Origin: Ryuthela nishihirai
Lineage: Eukaryota > Arthropoda > Arachnida > Araneae > Heptathelidae
Direction: 5' to 3'
Assembly: GCA_038380435.1 (NCBI GenBank)
Contig: JAWZYU010000058.1
Location: 558,001 to 622,000 of the forward strand
DNA length: 64,000 nucleotides
In this document: positions 22,528 to 34,029 of the stretch, piece after piece
Layout: every line of letters begins with the position of its first letter
How positions within the stretch are numbered: the first letter of the stretch is position 1
Position numbers and translations under genes: made by a program
Notes under the pieces: generated by a model
The model's database searches: none
Seen by the model: only the letters and a program-made list of their open reading frames with translations
Told to the model about the DNA's origin: nothing

Positions 22528-24766
22528 AGTCATCATCATCATCATCCTCAAGCAGCAATGGGCTACGGAGGTCCAACCAGACCGTGAAATTTAGTTCTCC
22601 AAGCAAGTCTATCCTGAGCTACATCTACTGCATCTGGTCACTGCACACCAATTGTAACAAGGTCCCGTTTGTCCACCGTATCCTAGGTCTCCCCTTCTTT
22701 CTGAGGCCTTTAGGCACACTGTTCATAACTCTATTCGCCAATCTATAATTATTCATACGGGCAACATGGCCAAACCAACGGAGTCTCTATCTGCAAAATA
22801 TGCTGCTTAAAGGAGGTTGCAAACTCCTTTTCCTAACCTCATTAATAGTTACAAAGTTGAACCACCTAATGCCCAAGATACTGCGTAAGCATCTGGAATC
22901 AAAAGCATCTAGTTTCCTGTTATCTTGTTCACAAAGTGTCCACGTTTCAGTACCATAACTAACCCTAGAAAGAACCAAACTATTATACAGTCTAATTTTA
23001 GTCTTTAGGTGTATACGCCTATTTCTCCACACTCTCCATAGATTCTTAAAAGTCCAGGCAGCAATCCATATTCATCTTTTAATCTCATGCCGTACATAAC
23101 CATCATCTGTTACATACCTCCCAAGATAATTAAACTGCTCAAGACTGCAACCATTCAGATTAACTGAATCACAGCCTGCGTGACCAATTTTCATCACTTT
23201 AGTTTTCTCTCTGTTTATAACCACTCTACTACCAGTTTCATCAACAACTCGAATGAAAGAGTTCATCTCATCAACATCATTTGCTAAAAGGGCTAAATCA
23301 TCAGCATAATCTAAATCAGAAATTTTCGTATCTCCAGTCCATTTAAGGCCAAAATCTTTCCTTTGAAGTGAATTTCGCATAACATAATCAATAACCAAGC
23401 TAAAGAGAAAAGGAGTCAAAATGCACCCTTGTCGAACACCAGAAGTTATGCTAAACCAATTGCTACAAGCCTTACGAACTCTCACACACGACTCAGTGTT
23501 ATTATAGAGAGCTTTCATTATGTTGACTAACGTGTCTGGTATACCATATGATTTCACAATCAACCATAAATTATGACGATCAACAGAGTCGAAAGCCTTT
23601 TTGAAATCAACAAAGCTAGCAACCAAAGATTTCTGAAACTGTAAACATTTCTCAAGAATCTGCCTAAGTGAAAATATCTGATCCAAACATTCCCTATCAC
23701 TTCTGAATATCCAAACATTTCCTATCCACATTGCTCATCACGCAATTGACTGTCAACCAGATTCTTAATTCTATTAAGCACAATCATGGAAAGACCTTTA
23801 CCTGGAACAGAGAGTAGGCTGATACCCCTATAGTTATCACAAGAACTGCGATCACCTTTTTTGAAAACAGGGATAACAATAGCTTTGGTAAAATCCTTAG
23901 GGACCATGCCTTTATCATAAAAGATATTCAAAATTTCAGTCATCCAAGTGGTAACCGAAACATTCCCAGCTCTAAGTATTTCTGTAGTAATTTCATCCAC
24001 CCCTGGGAATTTATGAAGTTTAAGTTTAGAAACAGCCAAAATGACTTCAAATCTTGTTAAAGGGCCAACATTAAAGCCAATGCATCTATCATCGTTACAA
24101 ACTCTAGGATTAGAACTGGAACCGCATTGTTTGAACAACTAAACTACTACCGCATTGTTTGAACATCACTGAAATGCTCTGCCCACCTAGCCATAACAGA
24201 ATCCTCACCTTCTATAACCTTACCTTGTTTATCCTTCAATCCCTGTATACCTGTCCGTTTTCTACCATACAAAACATTAACTATCTGGTACAGCTCTCTG
24301 CTGTTGTGCCGTCTAACTGCTTCCTCGGCTTTATCAGCCAAAACATCAAGCCAAAGATTCTTATCAGCAGCTAACTGATCTTTTACACGTTTGTTAAGTT
24401 CTCTGTAATGCTTTCTATTAGGACTAGAAGGGTATTGATTAAGGACATTCCTGCAGTTCTTTACTTCCAAAATAAGCTCAAGTGCCTTATCACTGAGATA
24501 ATTCTGTCTCTTCTGGTCCTTTTTTCCTAAAAGAGTACTCTTAGTGTCCAAAAAAGCCTGTTTAATATGGCTCCATTCTTCCCCAACTTCAGTATTAAGC
24601 AAACCATGACTGTCAAAATGACTAAGTAACCTATCATGGTAAGCTTTGTTTATAACTGGATCTTTCAGAGCTTCAGTATGAAAAGTAAATTTTTTAACCC
24701 TAGCACAACACTTTTCAAGTTTAAGTTGCAAGACACTTTTAACAAGGTAATGGTCAGATCCAATTT
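22528..24766 (-). mobile_element. RTE-like LINE, minus strand, 5'-truncated
   Basis: The (GAT)n tail is at 22,528-22,545 and the element extends rightward to about 24,766, covering linker, reverse transcriptase and C-terminal region. The endonuclease is absent. No clear target duplication was found. This is the longest RT-bearing RTE copy in the window and served as reference for deletions in the others. Confidence 0.87.
22567..24731 (-). pseudogene. RTE-like reverse transcriptase, frameshifted
   Basis: Open pieces at 24147-24731 (linker, AKVKKF-type start through GRKRTGIQGLKDK), 23722-24138 (RT fingers, FKKGDRSSC, YRGISLLS), 23072-23731 (motif A FKKAFDSVDR, RQGCILTPF, catalytic YADDLALLA) and 22787-23032 (connection region) are collinear but lie in different frames. 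Catalytic Asp residues are present. A small duplication near 23,700 (CCAAACATT...CTATC twice) breaks the frame between fingers and palm. Inactive as it stands. Confidence 0.87.
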
Positions 24767-25934
24767 CAGCTGTTTTGATGTTGTGCCCTGTACGGCTGAA
24801 AATTTTTATGGATGTAGACCATGCTTAAAGCCATTATTATCATTTCAAAACATACTTTTGTAACATTTTCTTGAATAAAGAATTTTTCAACCCTGTTCTT
24901 ATCAGCTTAATATGTGATACGATTTCTATACGAAATCAAGATATTAATCTTATTTTTGTAGTTCGACGGAGTGCTTTGAGCTTGCTCAACCTCTGTCACG
25001 GGTTGGACCGGTATTCACTACTTCCGGTAGCGGCCCACATTTAATCCAAAATTAGTACATGCAACATTTAAAGTCCTTTAATAATCGTATCAGGTGTAGA
25101 GCAGAACAGGATGTATTGTTCAAAAAATTTCGACGTATTGTTTAAAAAGTCTGTCGGATGTATTTTTTTTAAAAGTCAGGCGGATGCCCGGAAACGCAGT
25201 CAGAACCCACCTCCACCCGCCCATCCTCCCTTCACCTCAATCTCCCTTCGCCTTATTCACCCTTCATCCCCACCCCACACACCCAGGAAGTAGCCGTCTG
25301 AGAAACGCACTCGAACAACAATTCCCAACCCCTGTCATCCCAACGCTCATTCCCAACTAAAACAACATAACCGGGGGTTATGTTGTTTTAGCGTTTATAC
25401 CAGCGTTCGTAGTCACACAACCCACAAACCCAACACCGTTGGCATTCACAAAATAAATACAAATCACCAACAAGTACACTCTTGCCACAGCCAACAAATA
25501 AAAAAAGTATACAATACTAATGCTTTATACCTCGAATTCCCTTCACCATGGAAATCCTATTATCCCCTTAAAATCCTTTTCTCTACAATAATTCTTTTAT
25601 CAACTTCGAATTCTTTTACATTACGAATTCACTCACTACTTTCCAAACTCTTTCTATCTCCATCTGTCAATCCCGGTTCTTAGCGAAACAAACCGGGCTA
25701 TCCAAAAATATTCCATCGCTAATAAGAAATCTTTCATATTGATTAACATACAACTCTATACAAGGAATCCAAATGTCATCCGCAGTATTTTCGACGCCTG
25801 CCATCGAAATCAACGAAATTTCTGCCTGGCGCGCTGGCAACGTGCATGGCGCTAATGAAAAAAGAAAAGGCGATGCAGAAGGCAGGCAAAAGGAAAGGCG
25901 ATGCTGAATGGTAAAAGGTGGTGGAAGAGAGTAG
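24767..25934. other. no gene recognised; contains a perfect hairpin
   Basis: 24,767-25,180 is unassigned. 25,190-25,500 is C-rich on the plus strand with no domain in any frame. The hairpin at 25,357-25,391 is listed separately. 25,540-25,930 is unassigned. Confidence 0.45.
25357..25391. repeat. perfect 16-bp inverted repeat, 3-base loop
   Basis: CTAAAACAACATAACC (25,357-25,372) and its exact reverse complement (25,376-25,391) flank GGG. No neighbouring terminator or transposon end explains it. Confidence 0.9.
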
Positions 25935-25946
25935 CAGGAGATCCGG

Positions 25947-26198
25947 GTTGGGTTGTTTTACCTCTGAGCGGCCCTTTTTTGCACACCATGGGCTAAATGG
26001 CCAGGTCACATGGACCCCGAAGGCTCAGAGAAGGTTGGGGGAGGGGACCCACTGGAACAGCTGTTGGGAGACAGATGGTAGCCTCGCGTCAAGGCCATCC
26101 AGCGTGTTCTTTAACGTGCACAGGGTATGGCTCTCCCGCACACGGGGCCACGGCTTAACGTCCCATGCGACGGACGGCGGCCTTTCCAAGCCCATCGG
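25947..26198 (-). mobile_element. SINE family 1, 5'-truncated
   Basis: Lacks the tRNA head; tail at 25,947. Flanked by exact CAGGAGATCCGG (25,935-25,946 and 26,199-26,210). The paralog near 48,187-48,198 is unoccupied. 5' truncation with a target duplication is the signature of LINE-driven insertion. Confidence 0.88.
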
Positions 26199-26279
26199 CA
26201 GGAGATCCGGAAACGGAACGCATGCAGTGGAAAAGGAGAAAGTGGGTTCACTTTCTTTTTAATGGTTGTCCTAATAAGG

Positions 26280-26671
26280 GGGGCGGGGGTATCTCAGTTG
26301 GTAGCGCGCCAGGCTCGTAATCTGTAGTTCCCAGGTTCGAGTCCTAGCAGGGTCAGCGTTGAGATTTATCTCCGCAAAATTCCCCGCTCTGCTGACGGTC
26401 AGTAGGGGACACCGGTGGGCTTGTAAAGGCCGCCGTCCGTCGGATGGGACGTTAAGCCGTGTCTCCGTGTGCGGGAGAGCCATACCCTGTGCACGTTAAA
26501 GAACACGCTGGATGGCCTTGACGGAAGGCTACCATCTGTCTCCCAACATCTGTTCCAGTGGGTCCCCTCCACCAACTTTCTCTGAGCCTTCGGGGCCCTT
26601 GTGACCTGGCCATTTAGCCCATAGTGTGCAAAAAAGTGCCGCTCAGAGGTAAAACAACCCAACCCAAAGTG
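26280..26671 (+). mobile_element. SINE family 1, full length
   Basis: Head with GGCGGGGGTATCTCAGTTGG and B-box GGTTCGAGTCC, full body, and tail GGTAAAACAACCCAACCC. The 9-bp duplication CTAATAAGG lies at 26,271-26,279 and 26,672-26,680. The paralog at about 48,253-48,265 is empty. Confidence 0.9.
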
Positions 26672-26689
26672 CTAATAAGGCTCTTCGCC

Positions 26690-26775
26690 GTCCCATGGCC
26701 GATTGGTTAGCGCGCTTGGCTACTGATCTAAGGGACCTGGGTTCGAGCCCCGGGTAAGGCATCGCTGTTTGTACG
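26690..26775 (+). mobile_element. SINE family 2, head only
   Basis: CATGGCCGATTGGTTAGCGC and GGTTCGAGCCCCGGGTAAGGCA match the tRNA-like head. The body is lost after about 26,775. It shares its left flank with the copy at 48,284. Confidence 0.75.
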
Positions 26776-27400
26776 GGTAAGTTCCTGAATGCCAGAGACA
26801 GGCAGTAAATGACACTCTGCAACTCGCTAAGTTATGACGCTGTATTCCGTATCATCTCATTGGGATAAAATTTACGAACAATAATTGGTTTTAAAACACA
26901 AAAAATACCCTTGATAATTAATAGACATTAGAAAACCTATTTTATTTCACTACTTCAACTGATGCAGTATTTAATTAGTAACGCAAGTTCACATGTTTAA
27001 CAACAGCGATATCTGTTTATTTAGTCTGAAACAAGTTTATAGGAAGGCAGAATGGAATAATCTACATTTCTTTGTGCAGAGCGATAAATATGTTTCGGTT
27101 TCCATTACTATTTAAATACGGAACTCCTAAAGAATCCCCAGCGTTGAGATTTTTCTCCGCAAAACTCCCCGCCCTTCCCACGGTCAGTAGTAGACACCGA
27201 TAGGCTTGGAATACAGTATTGACAATATAGAAATATCCATAATAGAAGCATAATTTTAACGAATTTCTGTTTTACAGACTACACAGGGATTAACTGCTTA
27301 GTCGAGGAGTCATTTCACACCCTAAACATTTAACCTCTAATGATTATTTTATTTCCCAATCCAAAGAGGCTTAACGTGTTAGGGAAAAGAGTGAAAATAT
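26776..27400. other. no gene recognised
   Basis: AT-rich. A SINE-1 body fragment is visible at about 27,136-27,212 (GCGTTGAGATTT through CACCGATAGGC). The last four bases, ATAT, are the target duplication of the Gypsy element. Confidence 0.5.
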
Positions 27401-27950
27401 TGTTACGACAGATGAACGAGCAACAGTGACTTCACGAGGTAACGTGACTGGAGCCCTCGTGTGTGCTTCTACGGGAGATTCAATTAGCCAACGGTTTGGA
27501 ACTTAGAACGATTGAGAAGAATAAAAAAATATAGCAGTGCAGTTTGTTAAAAAGTTGAGAGATCTGAAAGGATGTTCAGATGGTCTGAGTCAGTGCGCGA
27601 TAAATAAAACAAAATAAGTATCTTTTATGTGATGCGTACGCTGGCGGTCGTATTATTTTACTAATGTGAAAAGTTTAGTGAACTAGCACAGGACGAGAGT
27701 TGTTTACGTCTGAAGATATTCAAGTGACATGGTAAACTAAGTGAAGAGGTAGTATTTAGTAGAATAGACAGAACTGATATTGTATACTCTGTACAAAAAG
27801 TGTTAATGACTTAAGTATAATAGTAGTTAATTTGTTTATGAGATACTTCATCCATATTTTTTGTAACGATTTGCATTGTATTGTAATTAGTTTGAAAATA
27901 CAGTTATTAATACTCACGCCCAGTGCCAATCCATTTTGTAATTCGCAACA
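27401..27950 (+). repeat. 5' LTR of the Gypsy element
   Basis: Starts TGTTACGACAGATGAACGAG and ends CCATTTTGTAATTCGCAACA, with TG...CA termini. It matches 32,850-33,400 over its whole length. The second half resembles the LTR of the chimeric element (GTAGTATTTAGTA, GATACTTCATCCATAT). Confidence 0.93.
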
Positions 27951-27952
27951 TT

Positions 27953-27971
27953 TGGTGTCTAGGAGTGTGGA
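27953..27971 (+). promoter_or_regulatory. primer binding site, tRNA-Leu-like, imperfect
   Basis: Two bases after the LTR, TGGTGTCTAGGAGTGTGG corresponds to the complement of a tRNA-Leu 3' end, with one inserted base and one substitution relative to the clean site at 34,671. It primes minus-strand synthesis. Confidence 0.7.
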
Positions 27972-27982
27972 TAATTTATTGA

Positions 27983-29200
27983 ATGCCGTTAACTAGAAGT
28001 ATGGATGAATTAGTAAAGTTGATGAATGACATTAAAAGTCAAAATAATGACTTGAAAGCCGAAATGGCCGCACAAAATAATGAGTTGAGAACTGAGATAG
28101 TTTCTCAAAAAGATGACTTGAAAGCCGATATGGCTAACAAAATTGGTGACCTTATTAGACAAAACGATGACTTGAAAGCCGATATGGCCGCACAAAATAA
28201 TGAGTTGAGAACTGAGATAGTTTCTCAAAAAGATGACTTGAAAGCCGAAATGGCCGCATAAAATACTGAGATGAGAGCTGAAGTGGCTTCTCAAATTGAT
28301 AAGATTTCTGATAAGTGTAAGGACATTATGACCGAACTAAATAGTGTAAAAGATGATCTTGATAGCGTTAAGTTAGATTACAAACATGAAATTGAAATTG
28401 TAAAAACTGATTGTGAACGCCAGTTTCAGATTTTGAGAAATGAAATGTTACCTTCTGCTTGTAATAATAATAATTCTAGTGAAAATAATGTTATTACACA
28501 TATCGCTAAAAATACAACTAAACCTTCTACATATGATGGTCAATCATCTTGGACAGTATTTAAAACACAATTTGAAGTTATCGCTAGAGCCAATGAGTGG
28601 AATGAATTCCAAAAGGCCAGTTTTCTTGCAGCTTCCTTAAGAAATCCTGCTGCGGAAGTTTTGCAGTCTGTTCCAGAAGAAAAACGACTTGATTATCAAA
28701 GTCTAGTTTCTGCATTAGAACTAAGGTTTGGTGATAGTTATTTAAAACAATATTACGTGACTCAATTTAAACATCGCATGCAGAAAAATGGTGAAACTTT
28801 GCAAGAGCTTGCTAGTGATATTGAGCGTCTAGTTAGGTTGACTAATAATAACTGTCCACCAGAAATTCAAGATAATTTAGCTCAATTACAATTTATTGAT
28901 GCTATTGCTGACCCTGACACTCAGCAATCTCTGAGAATGTTAGGTGAATCCTTAAAGTCAGCTGTGGTACACGCTATGACATAGGAGTGCTCTAGGCTTT
29001 CCTCCCGAGCTAACAAACGTACAGTGAGATTTGTGAGTGCAGAAGAAACTGTAGAAAAGGATAATGAAATGAAAGAACTAACTAAAGCCATACTACGTTT
29101 TGAAAGATATAAAAGGTTCTTCTTCAAAAACTACAACAGACCTTCAGTGTTGGAATTGTGGCAAGACCTGACACATTCGTACCAACTGCACTAGGAAACG
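27983..29200 (+). pseudogene. gag: Gypsy gag: coiled coil, capsid, zinc knuckle, interrupted
   Basis: Starts MPLTRSMDELVKL, then has Lys/Glu-rich heptad-like repeats (units with NNELRTEIVSQKDDLKA) that predict a coiled coil, then a capsid-like region to 28,984. A CX2CX4HX4C zinc knuckle (CWNCGK...HIRTNC) lies at 29,148-29,189 in another frame. Breaks: TAA at 28,259-28,261 (the sister element has CAA there), TAG at 28,982-28,984, a frameshift between there and the knuckle, and TGA at 29,169-29,171 inside the knuckle. Gag packages the element RNA in virus-like particles, and this copy cannot. Confidence 0.87.
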
Positions 29201-29261
29201 AATGAGGAGTCCAAGTCCATCAACTAGACAAATTGATCAGGGAAACAGAAATTAGTCAGTC

Positions 29262-29700
29262 TTGAACAAGGGGCAAAGGCTGGCTGTTGATTGGTTGGAC
29301 CCAGGGGAAGTCGCCCACGTTTCAACATTACACGGTGATAATAATGGATTAGTAGCTGATGGAGCCATAAATGGAATACCTTGCCGTATGATAGTCGACA
29401 CTGGTGCAAATGTAACTTTACTCAGAACGGATATAATAAAGAAAATAATACCTCACCCAAACTTGAATACTACACAGTCTAAAATAAGCCTACAAACAGC
29501 CACTGGAGATCGTGCAAAAGTTCATGGATAAATAGAACTTAATATTCGAGTTGGTAGCTGTCTGGTACACCATCGTGTTTACATCGCTGACATCTACGAT
29601 GAATGCATATTAGGCCTCGATTTTCTTAAGAAACATGGATTCAACATGATAACCTACTCATCTATGACACAGAAGAGATTCCTCTGCTTAGCCGGAAGTC
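29262..29700 (+). pseudogene. Gypsy aspartic protease, interrupted
   Basis: Contains the retroviral-type active-site motif DTGANVTLL (from about 29,398) and, after a stop at 29,529-29,531, the second conserved block ILGLDFLKKHG near 29,608. It is in the same frame as the zinc knuckle. It would cleave Gag-Pol, but the stop separates the two conserved halves. Confidence 0.82.
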
Positions 29701-29812
29701 TGATTCTTTATCAAGCGTAACTTCAATATTAGTGACGGAAGACACATAGATCCCAGCACAAAGGGAAGTTATAGTCCGTGGACATCGGGCGGAGACTTCT
29801 GGGGCCTTCCGA

Positions 29813-30988
29813 TTGGCAGTTACTGATGCCTCTGGTAAAGGAGCTTTGGCTCATAATATCCTGGTTGCAAGGACTTTAGTCAGAATAGATAAAGAACAGA
29901 TCCCTATCAGAGTGATGAACTGTAACAAATCCAATAGAATGTTAAAAAAAGGTGAAGAATTAGCAATATGTGAAGCTGTTACCTGTGTAACAAGTATAAA
30001 TAAACTAGAAGTTACTGATTCAAATCAAAATCATACAGACATCCCATCTCATCTTACTGAATTATGGAGAGAAACAAGACGAACATTAACTGAAAACCAA
30101 GCTGTTAAGGCCGAGAGCCTATTAAAAGAATTTTCTGACATTTTTTCTGCCACATCAAATGATTATGGCCGTACAAACCTGACAGAACATAAAATCAACA
30201 CTGGTGATTCTCCTCCAGTCCATCTGCCGGCAAGAAGGCTTCCATTGGCAGAAACAGAGGAGACGGAACAACTCATAAAGGACATGGAAGCTCAAGACAT
30301 TATAGAACCATCGCCGAGTCCCTGGACATCACCAGTAGTTCTTGTCAAGAAAAAGGATGGATCTACACGATTTTGTGTAGATTATCGCAGATTAAATGAC
30401 GTAACAAAGAAAGACTCCTTTCCTTTACCCAGGATTGATGATACACTAGACACTTTATCTGGGTCAGAATGGTTCTCTACATTATACTTAAAGAGCAGCT
30501 ATTGGCAAGTTGGTATACGTCCTGAAGACCGTGAGAAAACAGCTTTCACTACAGGGAATGGACTTTGGCAGTTTAAGGTGATGCCATTTGGACTTTGTAA
30601 TGCACCTGCCACATTTGAGCGACTAATGGAGTCAGTGCTCAAAGGTTTGTCTTTGGAGGTCTGCCTGGTTTACTTGGACGACATCATAGTTCTTGGAAGA
30701 ACTTTTGAAGAACATTTGAGAAATCTTCGTCAAGTATTTGAAAAACTTAAGGCAGCCAAGTTAAAATTGGGACCGACAAAGTGTAAACTGTTCCAGCAAG
30801 AAGTTCATTACCTTGGTCATGTGATCACTACATCAGGGATTAAGACTGATCCTAGTAAGATAGAAGCTGTAAGAGACTGGCCTCCACCACAAGATGTTCA
30901 TCAACTTCGTAGTTTCATTGGACTTTGCACCTACTATAGAAGTTTGTCAAAGGTTTCTCCAACATCGCAAGGCCATTACATCGTCTGA
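29813..30988 (+). pseudogene. pol: Gypsy reverse transcriptase, catalytic residue lost
   Basis: A 391-codon open frame with SPWTSPVVLVKKKDGSTRFC, YRRLN, FKVMPFGLCNAPATF and the catalytic YLDDI, the classic Ty3/Gypsy RT series. Motif A, normally with an Asp in the LDLKSGY context, reads LYLKSSYWQ here, so the first catalytic Asp is replaced by Tyr. The frame shifts near 30,950, before RNase H. Upstream pre-RT sequence begins at the protease/RT linker. Confidence 0.9.
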
Positions 30989-31008
30989 CAGAAGAGGGAC
31001 AGCGGTTT

Positions 31009-31872
31009 ATGTGGACCACTGAATGCGATATAGCCTTTCAACAGCTAAAGAAAACTCTTTCCACAGCACCAGTGCTAGCATACCCACAAACTGGAAAACA
31101 ATTCGTAATAGATACTGACGCAAGTAACACAGGAGTTGGTGCTGTACTTTCACAAGAACAAGACGGACAAGAGAAAGTTATTGCATACTTTAGTAAAACT
31201 TTATCCAAACCAGAGCGGAATTATTGTGTAACACGCATAGAACTGTTAGCAATAGTAAAAGCAAAAGAACATTTTCATCATTATCTCTATGGCCAGAAAT
31301 TCCTTATACGTACTGATCATGCTGCACTTAGATGGTTATTAAACTTCAGAAACCCTGAAGGACAAATCGCTAGGTGGATACAACGGTTACAAGAATACGA
31401 TTTCTCCATCGAACATCGCAGTGGTAAAATGCATAAGAATGCAGATGCTCTTTCCAGGCACCCATGTATTGACAACTGTAAACATTGCTATAATGCAGAA
31501 CTGAAATTTGGAACTAAACAGATAATGCCCATAAGACAAATAGTATCGACACAAACAAACAGTGATACCCCTAACATCTGGAATCCAATTGAAATCAGGA
31601 AGGCTCAACTAGATGATGAAGACATAAAACCAATATTAGAATTGATTGAAAAATCTGATGTAAGACCTAATTGGGAGCACATCTCGAGGTATAGTCCAAC
31701 TACTAAAAGTTACTGGGCACAGTGGGACTCCTTAAAAATGAAAGACGGAGTATTATACAGAAGAAGGGAGAATTCCACTGGACGTCTGATCCGTTGGCAG
31801 ATAATCCTTCCTCGCTCCCGAGTGGAACATGTGATGAAAGATGTGTGCCACTGGAGGACACTTCGGTGTTAA
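31009..31872 (+). pseudogene. pol: Gypsy RNase H and integrase N-terminus
   Basis: Continues pol in a different frame. Visible are FVIDTDASNTGVGAVL (RNase H first Asp), IELLAIV, LIRTDHAALRWL and HKNADALSRHPC, followed by the linker to integrase. RNase H degrades the RNA template during cDNA synthesis. Another frameshift near 31,853 separates it from the integrase HHCC region. Confidence 0.88.
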
Positions 31873-32864
31873 TAAGACATTAGCCAAAGCCAGGGAACGA
31901 TTTCATTGGTTGAAAAGTAGGGCAGACGTTGAAAGATGGTGTTGGCAATGTGAAGCCTGTGCAGCAAAGAAAGTGAAGTCCGTTTCCTAGAACTGATGAT
32001 GGAAATCGATATTTATTAGTGGTAATGGATTATTTCACAAAGTGGCCTGAGGTATATCCCATCCAAGACCAGGAAGCAACAACAGTGGCGGAGATGATAG
32101 TTAATAACTTCATTAGTAGGTATGGAGTACCTTTACAACTCCACTCTGATCAAGGACGGAATTTTGAATCCAATGTGTTTAAAGGCATCTGTCAACTATT
32201 AGGCATTCAGAAAACCAGAACAACTCCCTTACAGACTCAGTCGGATGGTATGGTTGAAAGATTCAATAGAACAATTGCTCAGCATTTAGCATTATTTGTG
32301 AACGACCACCAACGTGACTGGGATCGCCATGTACCATTCCTTTTGCTGGCATATAGGACGGCAGTGCATGAGAAAACTGGACAGACACCTTCCATGATGC
32401 TGTTTGGATGAGAGTTACGTCTTCCCTGTGACCTTTTATATGGTCGGCCCGAAGCAATGCCTGTGTCCACTCCACAATACGTAGAAGAATTACAAAAACG
32501 ACTAGAAGAAATCCATCACTCCGTTAGACATAACATCGACATAGCCAGTGACAGAACCAAAACAAGATGTGACAGTAAAATAAATGGAACTGTTTTCAAT
32601 CAAGGAGATCTTGTCTGGCTATACAGTCCACATAGAAAGAAGAGACTATCTCCAAAACTTCAGAAACCTTGGGAAGGTCCATATACAATAGTTAACAGGA
32701 TTAACGACGTGGTACATCGCATTCGTCGACGTCCAGCTACAAAGTGCAAAGTGGTTCACGTGGATTGTTTGGCCCCGTTTCATCGAAGAACTGAAGATGC
32801 TTCGGAATCCAGAATTGTTCGGGACGAACAAGACCTAAGGAGGGGGCAGTGTTACGACAGATGA
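31873..32864 (+). pseudogene. pol: Gypsy integrase, interrupted
   Basis: The HHCC zinc-binding region continues in a shifted frame (CWQCEACAAKK near 31,945). The catalytic core (32,019-32,411) has MDYFTKWPE, HSDQGRNFES and VERFNRT, giving the D, D and E. A TGA at 32,409-32,411 interrupts it; the same frame then continues (32,457-32,864) through DLVWLYSP and WEGPYTIV to the C-terminal HVDCLAPFHRRTE tail. That tail (from 32,707) is shared almost word for word with the chimeric element. Integrase joins element DNA to the host. Confidence 0.88.
32837..32849 (+). promoter_or_regulatory. polypurine tract
   Basis: AAGGAGGGGGCAG directly precedes the 3' LTR. It primes plus-strand synthesis in LTR elements. 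The chimeric element has the near-identical AGGAAGGGGGCAG. Confidence 0.8.
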
Positions 32865-33400
32865 ACGAGCAACAGTGACTTCACGAGTTAACGTGACTGG
32901 AGCCCTCGTGTGTGCTTCTACGGAAGATTCAATTAGCCAACGATTTGGAACTTAGAACGATTGAGAAGAATAAAAAAATATAGCAGTGAAGTTTGTTAAA
33001 AAGTTGAGAGATCTGAAAGGATGTTCAGATGGTATGAGTCAGTGCGCGATAAGTAAAAGAAAATAAGTATCTTTTACATGATGCGTGCGCTGGCGGTCGT
33101 ATTATTTTACTAATGTGAAAAGTTTAGTGAACTAGCACAGGACGAGAGTTGTTTACGTCTGAAGATATTCAAGTGACATAGTAAACTAAGTGAAGAGGTA
33201 GTATTTAGTAGAATAGACAGAACTGATATTGTATACTCTGTACAAAAAGTGTTAATGACTTAAGTATAATAGTAGTTAATTTGTTTATGAGATACTTCAT
33301 CCATATTTTTTTGTAACGATTTGCATTGTATTGTAATTAGTTTGAAAATACAGTTATTAATACTCACGCCCAGTGCCAATCCATTTTGTAATTCGCAACA
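32850..33400 (+). repeat. 3' LTR of the Gypsy element
   Basis: Direct repeat of 27,401-27,950 with about a dozen substitutions and a one-base indel, ending CGCAACA, then the ATAT duplication. Confidence 0.93.
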
Positions 33401-33404
33401 ATAT

Positions 33405-34029
33405 CTTCATAAATATAATAAAGAAATAAAAAAACACCCCCTCAAGCAGCTACTTGCAACAGCGATCTGACAGGAGCCTTTCATTTTCTCCGCCATAATC
33501 GAAGGTCTGTGAGGGTGGTGACCCCTTTGATCACTTTAATACGCCGTAGAGAAGATATGCGTTTGGTTGGGTTGTTTTATCTCTGACCGGTAGTTATTTG
33601 CACACAAGGGGCTAAATGGCCACGTCATAAAGAACCAGAGGGATCAGTTTTGGTTGCGGGAAGGTGACCGAATGGAACAGTTGTTATGAGACAGATGGTA
33701 ACCTCCCATCCAACGTTTTATTTTACCTGCACAGGGTATGATACATTCAGAATTTCTACACTATTTTCTTGTGGTTTTCATCAGTTTCTATTCTAACAAT
33801 TTTAAGAATTTACGACATTTTGGTATTTTTTGTCTTCTACTATTGGCTTTGGTAATTTTACGCTTATGACGTCATCTCTTTGAAATTTATATAATAGAGC
33901 AGTGGTTCTCAAAACCTTTTATGCCTCACGTACCTCCTGGAAATGTGTGTGTTACTGGCATACCCCATGTATAAATACAGAAAACTATAGTTATACTATA
34001 ACAATGGGAATAAAATAAAACATATATAT
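33405..34029 (+). repeat. dispersed repeat family Q, copy C, left part
   Basis: 33,563-34,029 matches 15,713-16,175 and continues at 41,919 after the chimeric element. It contains a SINE-1 fragment (about 33,569-33,735, minus), CAGTGGTTCTCAAAA near 33,899 and TGACGTCA at 33,867-33,874. Confidence 0.8.
33433..33526 (-). mobile_element. SINE family 2 body fragment
   Basis: Reverse complement of the SINE-2 3' half: CCCCCTCAAGCAGCTACTTGC followed by the GACAGGAGCC block. The head is missing. Confidence 0.65.

Larger units (their letters stand above)
27401..33400 (+). mobile_element. Ty3/Gypsy LTR retrotransposon, complete but defective
   Basis: Two direct LTRs (27,401-27,950 and 32,850-33,400) enclose gag, protease, reverse transcriptase, RNase H and integrase in that order, which defines Ty3/Gypsy. 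ATAT lies on both outer sides (27,397-27,400 and 33,401-33,404) as a 4-bp target duplication. The LTRs differ by roughly a dozen positions by eye (about 2%), so the insertion is not brand-new. Coding sequence carries several stops and frameshifts. It belongs to the same lineage as the chimeric element next door: same gag start, same pol end, related LTR. Confidence 0.93.

Noticed and set aside
25111..25293. 60-codon plus-strand frame with a Pro-rich end
   Set aside because: Composition follows the C-rich DNA, and no conserved motif was recognised.
27983..28260. CRISPR-like or satellite repeats
   Set aside because: The repetition is an in-frame coiled-coil of the gag N-terminus, with units adjacent and no spacers.
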